Shown here: positions 32,525 through 38,800 of the stretch, piece by piece | Layout: every line of letters begins with the position of its first letter | Position numbering within the stretch: the first letter of the stretch is position 1 | Assembly: GCA_964017185.1 (NCBI GenBank) | Contig: OZ024877.1 | Coordinates: 4,876,006 to 4,940,005 of the forward strand | From: Rugalucina vietnamica | Taxonomy: Eukaryota > Mollusca > Bivalvia > Lucinida > Lucinidae | Direction: 5' to 3' | Length of the DNA stretch: 64,000 nt | Position numbers and translations under genes: made by a program | Notes under the pieces: generated by a model | Database searches by the model: none | Told to the model about the DNA's origin: nothing | Seen by the model: only the letters and a program-made list of their open reading frames with translations

Positions 32525-33158
32525 CTGAATCGTCTTTGTCAGCATTACATTTCCCCACCACCACAGCTCTGGCCATACACATCACATCGTCAGTGTTGTT
32601 GATCTGGACAATACTTCGTTTGTTCTGTCTCATGGTCTCTGACTCGAAGTACAGTCCATGGTGAAGTGGTTTTCTTCTTCCAGCACCAGTAGGGAGACTA
32701 CATGTTGTCACATCAATTCTCATCTGTCCATCGTTGATCTTGAAATTGTCATTGGATTGCATCACTTTCTCAATTTCTTGTAGAATGATTTCTCCAGTCA
32801 ACGAGGACACATCACGCCATGTCACAAATACTCCCAACTTCAAGCCTGGATGGTTGACAGTCATACGGATTTTGTCATCGTCTGCCACTTTACACTGTAT
32901 CTTGATAGCTTCCACCAAATCGTCAAACAGCTTTGGAACAAACTCTAGTGGTGACACATCTTCAGGAAATTTCTTTACATCCACTTCGTAAATTTTGGCT
33001 TTCGATCTGAACAATCTAGATTCAGTCTCTCTCTTCAGCTTGATATCAAAATATTTGTCATCAGACACTTTCTGCCTTTTGCCGGGTGGTGGCCTCATCA
33101 TCTCATCTTCACTCTCTTCGCTATCGGAATAATCTACAAGTCTTCGTTTATTTGCCAT
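32525..33158 (-). CDS. POLB: Polinton DNA polymerase B, exon 1 (N-terminal region)
   Basis: 211 codons and one base. It starts at ATG 33156-33158; the frame extends upstream only through TTG. The N-terminus is basic, then acidic (VDYSDSEESEDEMM) with a nuclear-signal-like PPPGKRQKV. Then comes the conserved Polinton polymerase N-terminal region: GEIILQEIEKVMQSNDNFKI, RKPLHHGLYFESETMRQNKR, SIVQINNTDDVMCMARAVVV. In other Polintons this block is fused directly to the zinc-finger/exonuclease part. That is why the 165-bp gap is read as an intron and not as two genes. Confidence 0.88.
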
Positions 33159-33182
33159 GTTGACTCTTCGAAGTTTATTCAA

Positions 33183-34212
33183 TGAATGAATTCAGAATAC
33201 CAGATTCTCTCAGCTTATATACCTAGGGACGCGACATGACAAATTTTTAGTCAAATGTTGTCTCGCCTGACAGCAAGAAATATGGCCAGTCTCACAACTG
33301 ATCGACCTTGTTGGTCTACCACAAATCCCCAGCTATCATATTGGGATTACCCTGCACTTCAGAATCCCTGGCGAGATGAAGATATCCACTGCAAGTGAAA
33401 CACCCGAATGTGAACCATGCACCGGACTGTTTCTGAGGCGGGGCCTATTACAATTCTCTAGCCAAGCTAGCGCCCTTAGATGTGGCCTGATATATCATTC
33501 CACACCCCTGCCTCTAAATGCTTGTTCAATATCTTCATATCTACGGGCTGAAGCGGTATAACCTTCCAAATAACTGGTAACTCTGAGCTGAGCTAATTTT
33601 GAGAAGTTGTGAAAAACTATATATAGGGATCAATTTGTCCTGTGTAGTAAAATTGGGTTTGAGTATTTGCATGGACTAGTAAAACATTTTTTTCTATGAA
33701 AGTAAGTCAACAGCTATGATAATTTACATAAAAATAATTATGACAATAAGTTTAAAACATGTTACAAAAAATTTCATGTTGATACAAAGTCAAATGGTAA
33801 AGCTATTAAGATACTAAAGTTAATATTTACATATAACGTTTACAAGGGAAACAACTGTGTTGTAACTGAAAATAACAAGTATAAGCTTTTAAAAAAATTA
33901 CTTCTAAACTACTTATCCGATTTACATAATTCTTTTTGCATATGGTAGGATATCTCAAATACGTTAAATTTCAAAATTAAATTTCGCGCCACTGCGCATG
34001 CGCGAAATAGAAAAGTAAAATTTAGAAATTAAAATTTACAGTAACTTTATTATGACTTGATCGATTCTCGAAATTCTTTTTGCACATGTTTCAGTATTTC
34101 GTAACGTTCCTATTTTGAAAATAATTAATTACGTATTGCGCATGCGCAAACGTATGCATAAGTATTATTACTGCTATATAAGACAATTTCCCACTATTCA
34201 TTTTGTAGAATC
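33183..34212. promoter_or_regulatory. Divergent control region between leftward and rightward Polinton genes
   Basis: No gene longer than 60 codons is convincing here. Leftward: TATATAAG (33214-33221, minus strand), 56 bp before the polymerase ATG. Rightward: TATATAAG at 34175-34182, 31 bp before the ATG at 34213. Two NRF1-like palindromes, TGCGCATGCGCG (33993-34004) and TGCGCATGCGCA (34137-34148), precede the rightward TATA. NRF1 sites are known in host promoters of proliferating cells; their use here is inference. Confidence 0.6.
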
Positions 34213-34917
34213 ATGGCTCAAGTCTACATACCACCAGAAATCCAAGAAGACATTTTCAGCTACTTGATGTATTCGTCTGCAAAAGGACTTGCATTCAAAT
34301 GGAACATACAAGAGGCGTGGTTTAAAGTCAACTTCCCAAGACTACAGAGAGCTTTGTCTACAAGATCTCGGGAAACTTATCACAGAGAATTGGTGCGAAT
34401 GTTATTGGACATAGATCAAATGCCAAACCTGACCGATGAAATGAGAACGAAGTTCCACACGGCAATTTATGACTTACATAAACGTAAGTTATTTACACTG
34501 ACATCATCCAGACTGTGGCGAGTAGCATGGCCATTTTATCGTGATCTGGGTATAGAACCATTACTTCATCACGACTTAAAGGACCATTTCATGACAGGAT
34601 ACATTTCTGCGGGAAGTAGTACGTACCATGGATATGTGTTACTCAATCGTGAAATGAATAGATATCAAGTCCATAAATTATTAGGTGGCACACAGTTATT
34701 GTTCTTAAGAATGTTGGGAATAACCAAATCAACATTTCATATTAGACCTGAGAGTGAACGTTGCTTGAATTGGAGACTGTTAGACAATATAAAGCACGAA
34801 GACGGAGACATGGTATCATTTGGAAACTGGAAGTTGTTCGAGACACAAGCAGATAATCAAGTTACTTTGCAGTATCCAACAAGTTATTCCAGATACCTGC
34901 TCGGATATACATCATGA
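34213..34917 (+). CDS. Rightward Polinton protein, 234 aa, unknown (weak F-box-like start)
   Basis: First rightward gene, ATG at 34213. It has no family that I can name. The first 25 residues, with IPPEIQEDIFSYL then a hydrophobic stretch and FKWN, look somewhat like an F-box (LPxEIxxxIFSYL), but no substrate-binding repeats follow, so this is a weak hint only. The rest is mixed alpha/beta with many Arg and aromatic residues. The last four bases, ATGA, overlap the start of the next gene. It has its own TATA 31 bp upstream. Confidence 0.65.
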   Translation: MAQVYIPPEIQEDIFSYLMYSSAKGLAFKWNIQEAWFKVNFPRLQRALSTRSRETYHRELVRMLLDIDQMPNLTDEMRTKFHTAIYDLHKRKLFTLTSSRLWRVAWPFYRDLGIEPLLHHDLKDHFMTGYISAGSSTYHGYVLLNREMNRYQVHKLLGGTQLLFLRMLGITKSTFHIRPESERCLNWRLLDNIKHEDGDMVSFGNWKLFETQADNQVTLQYPTSYSRYLLGYTS

Positions 34918-35300
34918 ATAGCATTACAAAGAGTCTACCCGTATGTTTGGACCAGATCTTACAGTTTGACGTGTATAAGTGTGCTTTGCAACAGACTTTG
35001 TCATTAGAACCAACCGATGCTGAATTCTTGAAAACAAGAGAAGGTATCAATATGTGGTTGAACAGATTGGAAACATTTGGTACTTTCAAATATTGGTGCA
35101 GAAAAATTGCAAATGAAATGTGGAGACTCATTGATGACAGTCCGATAACTTATCTCCACTGGCTAACTCACGTTGCCAATAACGACGGCGTGATTTCTCA
35201 TCTAGACTCTATACTGACAGATATTCGAAGAGATTGTGAGGAGGAAGATATGGAATATGAAGATCTCATTTCTGCAATCGACAAACTGACACTGAACTGA
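34914..35300 (+). CDS. Rightward Polinton protein, 128 aa, unknown
   Basis: The ATG at 34914 overlaps the previous stop as ATGA, so both are probably read from one mRNA. No TATA box is seen before it. Mostly helical, with Trp/Tyr patches (NMWLNRLETFGTFKYWC) and an acidic C-terminus (RRDCEEEDMEYEDL) ending DKLTLN. The last five residues KLTLN are the same as those of the next gene. The function is unknown. Confidence 0.65.
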   Translation: MNSITKSLPVCLDQILQFDVYKCALQQTLSLEPTDAEFLKTREGINMWLNRLETFGTFKYWCRKIANEMWRLIDDSPITYLHWLTHVANNDGVISHLDSILTDIRRDCEEEDMEYEDLISAIDKLTLN

Positions 35301-35303
35301 GCG

Positions 35304-35310
35304 TATAAAA
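35304..35310 (+). promoter_or_regulatory. TATA box for the CCHC protein
   Basis: TATAAAA just 4 bp after the previous stop codon and 48 bp before the ATG at 35358. Confidence 0.6.
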
Positions 35311-35357
35311 ACTGGAAGAACAGACTCACATTATCATTTCTAATCTGAACAAGCAAC

Positions 35358-36107
35358 ATGTCACAAGATCCAAGAAAAGAAAAATTCAATGACCCAAAGA
35401 GTATCTACTATCAACATCGATCATTGATGAAAGGTACCTTTACGCATGCTGCGCCAGGGTATAAAGTCGGTGACACAGACTCACAGAATCATTCTACTTC
35501 AAATCGTCAAAGAGTAAACATGGATTCAACTATGAGCAGTGAGACTAAGAGTATCTACTACCACTTCATATCTTTGAAGAAACTTCTCACTACAGATGAA
35601 GTTCAACAGCTAAAACCATTAGAAGATATGCTGAGGGCACAAGGAAAACTTGTTCCACCTTTTGGACAATGTTACTACTGTAAAGAAACAACACACTGGG
35701 CCAGCGATTGTTTGAAACTAAAGCTTGCTAGAGAACAACCAGATGGAAAACCAGCACATGGACAATGTTTCAAGTGCGGTTCGTTTGATCACTGGGCTTC
35801 AAAGTGTCCACAGAAAGATGAGACAAAACCAGAGAAAATTTCAACATCAACTGAATCAACTGCAGTGGTGGAAAAGACAAACAAACGAAAGCGAATGTGT
35901 GACGAAGATGTGCCAGAGCCAACTCCAAGCAAGCAGCGAAAAGTAGAGAAGACAGCTGAGCCAAAGAAGACGAAACGAAGGATTCCTAAGAGGAAATATT
36001 GCTTCATCTGTAAATCAGAGACTCATGATGCTAAGAACTGTGACGAAATTGTTCTTGATCCAGAAGAAGAGCTGAAGAAATCATTAAGTAAATTGACATT
36101 GAACTGA
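35358..36107 (+). CDS. Rightward Polinton protein with three CCHC zinc knuckles
   Basis: 249 residues. It has three C-X2-C-X4-H-X4-C knuckles: residues 105-118 (CYYCKETTHWASDC), 137-150 (CFKCGSFDHWASKC) and 215-228 (CFICKSETHDAKNC). The first two are near copies. Between the second and third are two basic nuclear-signal-like blocks (KRKR at 176-179; KKTKRRIPKRK at 203-213). The N-terminal part has an internal echo (KSIYYQHRSL and KSIYYHFISL). Such knuckles bind single-stranded nucleic acid, as in retroviral nucleocapsids. A role in replication, RNA handling or packaging is possible but not shown. It ends SKLTLN, like its neighbour. Confidence 0.8.
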   Translation: MSQDPRKEKFNDPKSIYYQHRSLMKGTFTHAAPGYKVGDTDSQNHSTSNRQRVNMDSTMSSETKSIYYHFISLKKLLTTDEVQQLKPLEDMLRAQGKLVPPFGQCYYCKETTHWASDCLKLKLAREQPDGKPAHGQCFKCGSFDHWASKCPQKDETKPEKISTSTESTAVVEKTNKRKRMCDEDVPEPTPSKQRKVEKTAEPKKTKRRIPKRKYCFICKSETHDAKNCDEIVLDPEEELKKSLSKLTLN

Positions 36108-36441
36108 TTTTTAAGTTGTGAAATGTGACTGTTGTCAAAATGTTCTAAGAGACTGTATTAGTCAAATAATTCTAGAGACTATATTATTCAAATGTGTTTA
36201 CTTAAAAATTGTTTGTACAAATTAAAATTGAAAAAATGTTTTATTGTGTTAGTTGTTTCTTACAATGGTATTCTTTCTGGAGATTTGGTAGTCATGAAAT
36301 ATTGGTCATTATACAAGTTAGTAACATTATTACAAAGATATTCTTTCTGAAGAAATGGTCAGCAAATTTCTTACAAAGATATTCTATCTGAAGATTTGGT
36401 CATTACCAATATTACAAAGGTATTCTTTCTGAAGATTTGGT
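36108..36441 (-). repeat. Imperfect tandem repeats beside the 58-aa gene 3' end
   Basis: On the minus strand, four diverged copies of a block with CAGAAAGAATA or close variants follow the 58-aa gene stem-loop (near 36421, 36376, 36339, 36262). The farthest block is preceded by TTTCATGACTACCAAATC, a decayed form of the stem-loop 3' half. It looks like a duplicated 3'-end region. A weak poly(A)-like ATTAAA at 36221-36226 (+) may serve the CCHC gene. Confidence 0.6.
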
Positions 36442-36457
36442 AGTCCTGAAAAGGACT
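36442..36457 (-). terminator. Histone-type 3' stem-loop of the 58-aa gene
   Basis: Minus strand AGTCCTTTTCAGGACT: a 6-bp perfect stem with TTTC loop, the shape and loop of replication-dependent histone mRNA ends. It lies 26 nt after the stop. GAAAGA follows 12 nt downstream (36424-36429), like the histone downstream element. Confidence 0.75.
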
Positions 36458-36483
36458 GTTTGGTCATGAGAGACAAGAGATTC

Positions 36484-36660
36484 CTAAGGTTTTCGAGGCA
36501 TTGGTCGTACAATAGCTACTGGTTTGCAGTAACCAATACCTCTTCTGGCCAAAAAAATCTGTATCCCCATCTTGTTTTGTTGCCTCTCAATTTCCCGATA
36601 ATCTTTTTTGTGAAAAGCAGCACACAATTTCCTCAAACTGAATTTTTCAAAGAACCCCAT
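36484..36660 (-). CDS. Small basic 58-aa Polinton protein
   Basis: Short intact frame, ATG at 36658-36660, TAG at 36484-36486. It starts MGFFEKFSLRKLCAAF and ends VAIVRPMPRKP; MG could be a myristoylation start, which is a guess. It is strongly basic with no known domain. Support for a real gene comes from context: a TATA-like CTATATAA (36697-36704) 37 bp before the ATG, the shared AGGATTGACCTACTTT motif with CCAAT upstream, and a histone-type stem-loop 26 nt after the stop. Both neighbours with the same promoter motif have the same 3' end type. Confidence 0.65.
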   Translation of the reverse strand: MGFFEKFSLRKLCAAFHKKDYREIERQQNKMGIQIFLARRGIGYCKPVAIVRPMPRKP

Positions 36661-36695
36661 AGTTCCAGAATGTACAGAGAGGCACAGAACACGAT

Positions 36696-36775
36696 GTTAT
36701 ATAGTCAATGACTAGGATTGACCTACTTTTAATCAGAACCAATCAAATGCGTTTTGATCAGAACCAATGAGAAGT
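36696..36775 (-). promoter_or_regulatory. Promoter of the 58-aa gene (shared module, copy 1)
   Basis: Reading leftward: two ACCAAT boxes (near 36738 and 36763; the second in GAACCAATGAG), the 16-bp AGGATTGACCTACTTT (36714-36729 as written on plus), then TATA at 36697-36703. The same motif recurs at 37413-37445 and 37515-37547. Confidence 0.65.
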
Positions 36776-36877
36776 TCACATACGATCACGCCACAAAGAT
36801 CACACCATAACCGTAAGACAACACATATACATCATAAATATATTAATAAAAGTTATTTCAATCGGAAAGAAATGTGT

Positions 36878-36893
36878 GGCCCTGAAAAGGGCC
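36878..36893 (-). terminator. Histone-type 3' stem-loop of the 148-aa gene
   Basis: Minus strand GGCCCTTTTCAGGGCC, a match to the histone consensus GGYYCTTHTHAGRRCC, 27 nt after the TGA/stop at 36921. The flanks (AAC before, ACACA after) also fit animal histone genes. No purine-rich downstream element is clear here. Confidence 0.8.
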
Positions 36894-36920
36894 GTTGGGT
36901 GGAACTTAAGCCACAGATGA

Positions 36921-37367
36921 TTAGGAGCAGGCACAGTATCTACTCCCACAGGCAGGGCAGCGCTGTCCCCAACGATCAAACTTGACCGTTCTGTAGGCAG
37001 GAATCGAAAGATTCCTGCCTTCAAAACTATAGGACGGTTCGTTTGCCTCGGCATCCCAATCTTCAGTCTGTTCACTGTAGTTATGACCGGGCCTGTCATC
37101 ATCCCAGTCTTCCTCAGATACAATTGGTGACAACGCCTCCCTCTTTATCTCCGTCTTCTCTACAACCCGTCCTCCATGAGCTAAATTCATAGCACTTCTT
37201 GTCATACTGATCATGGACTTCAGATTTTCTACCGTCCGCTGCAAGGACTCAGCGCTGTTCTTGAAAGTATTAATAGCTTCCAACATGCTGGTAGCCGCCC
37301 CACCAATACTGTCTGCCTGCTCCTCCAAAGCTCTTAAGTAGCACTCACAGTCAAACTGTTTTGCCAT
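36921..37367 (-). CDS. Polinton 148-aa coiled-coil/zinc-ribbon-like protein
   Basis: ATG at 37365-37367 (upstream in frame only a GTG). Start MAKQFDCECYLRALEEQADS, then a long heptad-like helix (about residues 10-65), an acidic Trp-containing part (SEEDWDDDRP, EDWDAEANEP), and a C-terminal Cys cluster CPACGSRYCACS that could bind zinc. No named family is known to me. It is expressed from one side of a bidirectional promoter (TATAAAAG at 37413-37420, minus strand) and ends in a histone-type stem-loop. Confidence 0.72.
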   Translation of the reverse strand: MAKQFDCECYLRALEEQADSIGGAATSMLEAINTFKNSAESLQRTVENLKSMISMTRSAMNLAHGGRVVEKTEIKREALSPIVSEEDWDDDRPGHNYSEQTEDWDAEANEPSYSFEGRNLSIPAYRTVKFDRWGQRCPACGSRYCACS

Positions 37368-37412
37368 TTTGTTGTACACGAGAATAGTGTACAGAACTGC
37401 AAAATGCGTTTG

Positions 37413-37547
37413 CTTTTATACTCTCTGGGGGGATTGGCCTACTTTAAACTTCAAACCAATCAGAAGGTCCTGTATAAGTAACAAATCACAGCCGACTTTA
37501 CAAACATGAGACAGAAAGTAGGTCAATCCTCTCAGTGAGTATAAAAG
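37413..37547. promoter_or_regulatory. Bidirectional promoter, two mirrored 33-bp arms
   Basis: The left arm (37413-37445) and the reverse complement of the right arm (37515-37547) agree at 29 of 33 positions. Each arm carries TATAAAAG at its outer end and (A/G)TTG(A/G)CCTACTTT-type sequence at the inner end. The left TATA serves the 148-aa gene, the right one (37540-37547) the Gln-rich gene 40 bp on. ACCAATCAG lies just inside the left arm. Confidence 0.75.
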
Positions 37548-37586
37548 CTTAGCTCAACAGTCCAAGTTTTACATACATGTTCAGTC

Positions 37587-38009
37587 ATGGCTTCGAATCA
37601 AATCAGCTTCGACGATATGATTAACAACCCAGACATATTACTGCAAGCATGTAATGAAGTCTTTACTAATGACACTGCAACTACACAACAGCAGTACTAT
37701 CAACAACCAGTACAAGCGGTTTCTCCTTACTAGCAACAGACATCACAGTTGCAGCAACAACTGCAAAGAACACAGATAATAGATGTCTTGGTTAAAGAAC
37801 TCAATGAGTTGAAATCCAAAGTCAAACAACTGGAAGAAGAAGTACAGCGACAAGCTCAGATGCCAAGCATACAGTTCCCTGCGATCAGAATGCCTATCAG
37901 ATTAGACATCATCAATACCGACCAACCGGCTACATCATCTCCAGCTGTAGGATTAGGCATAGCTAAGAAAGAAATACAAGCAACCAAGCGAAAGAAGACT
38001 ACAAAATAA
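37587..38009 (+). pseudogene. Gln-rich coiled-coil protein with an in-frame TAG at codon 49
   Basis: From ATG 37587 the frame reads MASNQISFDDMINNPDILL, then a Gln/Tyr/Thr-rich part, to TAG at 37731-37733. The same frame stays open for 91 more codons with a Gln-rich stretch, a leucine-heptad helix (VLVKELNELKSKVKQLEEEV), and a basic tail ending KRKKTTK, to TAA at 38007-38009. The codon context is TAC TAG CAA; neighbours are CAG/CAA, so a CAG-to-TAG change is simple. Regulated readthrough is a second option, since TAG followed by CAA favours it. A histone-type stem-loop follows the distal stop by 26 nt, so the whole 140-codon region was the original gene. Confidence 0.65.
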
Positions 38010-38035
38010 ATTCAGACTTCACAAAATACTCAAAC

Positions 38036-38051
38036 AGCCCTTTTCAGGGCT
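38036..38051 (+). terminator. Histone-type 3' stem-loop of the Gln-rich gene
   Basis: AGCCCTTTTCAGGGCT, perfect 6-bp stem and TTTC loop, followed by ACCA. GAAAGA (38065-38070) lies 13 nt downstream, like the U7-binding histone downstream element. It lies 26 nt after the TAA stop. Confidence 0.8.
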
Positions 38052-38083
38052 ACCAACTATTTCTGAAAGATAACCTTGATTTG

Positions 38084-38323
38084 CACATTACTTAAAGTCC
38101 CTGTCTTAACTCAAGGATACTTACCTACACATGCAACTTAGCTAGTTCATTATTAAAAGTGAGACCCAGGGTGCGCGGTATAGGCCAAAACTTATAGGCC
38201 AAAACTTATAGGCCAAAACTTATGGGCCAATTCTGCCGCTACGCTTAACAGAATTGGCCCATAAGTTTTGGCCTATAAGTTTTGGCCTATAAGTTTTGGC
38301 CTATACCGCCCACCATTACTACT
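38084..38323 (-). repeat. Polinton right terminal inverted repeat (240 bp)
   Basis: Inverted copy of 19922-20161, no difference seen by eye, with the same near-terminal hairpin (38175-38309). It is followed by the target duplication GATGGT at 38324-38329. Confidence 0.95.
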
Positions 38324-38800
38324 GATGGTTGTAGGCTTTATAGTTTATGAGATATTAAGAGTTGGCTTCAAAAATGACAAAGTCACTAGAGCACGAAATA
38401 TAGGTCAAGGTCACTAGATCAATGTGGGTGCAAAGTCGGGACATCGAGGAGAAGCCATATGCAAGGTTTGATGGTTATAGGCTTTATAGTTGATGAGATA
38501 TTAAGGGTTGGCTTAAAAAATGACAAAGTCACTAGAGCATGAAATATAGGTCAAGGTCAGTAGGTGAATGTGGGTGCCGAGTCGGGACATCGAGGAAAAG
38601 CCATATGCAAGGTTTGATGGTTGTAGGCTTTATAGTTGATGAGATATTAAGGGTTGGCTTCAAAATGACAAAGTCACTGGAGCTTGAAATATAGGTCAAG
38701 GTCAGTAGGTCAATGTGGGTGCCGAGTCGGGACATCGAGGAGAAGCCTTATGTAAGGTTTGACAGTTCTAGGCTTTACAGTTGATGAGAAACTAACACAG
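38324..38800 (+). repeat. Tandem repeat, period about 146 bp (right part)
   Basis: Continues the array interrupted by the Polinton; about three units, then decays near 38800. Confidence 0.85.

Larger units (their letters stand above)
19922..38323. mobile_element. Complete Polinton/Maverick element, 18,402 bp
   Basis: A self-synthesising DNA transposon/virus-like element. Supporting facts: 240-bp terminal inverted repeats that read identical by eye, starting AGTAGTAATGGTGGGCGG; a 6-bp target duplication GATGGT on both sides (19916-19921 and 38324-38329), the usual Polinton length; and the family's hallmark genes, namely protein-primed DNA polymerase B, chromodomain integrase, adenain-type protease, packaging ATPase and jelly-roll capsid proteins. 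All but one frame are open. The undamaged unit of the surrounding 146-bp repeat gives the empty site. The gene set would support replication from protein-primed ends, capsid formation and integration. Whether it makes particles cannot be told from sequence. Confidence 0.97.

Noticed and set aside
33376..33561. 61-codon plus-strand frame between POLB and rightward genes
   Set aside because: No TATA in a fitting place, no domain, no stem-loop or poly(A) signal behind it.
36484..38009. The three stem-loop genes being histones themselves
   Set aside because: None shows a histone fold or tail pattern; one is a Gln-rich coiled coil, one has a Cys cluster, one is a 58-aa basic protein.
19922..38323. 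A free adenovirus-like virus or an assembly contaminant
   Set aside because: Exact target duplication inside a host tandem repeat and continuity on both sides show an integrated Polinton.
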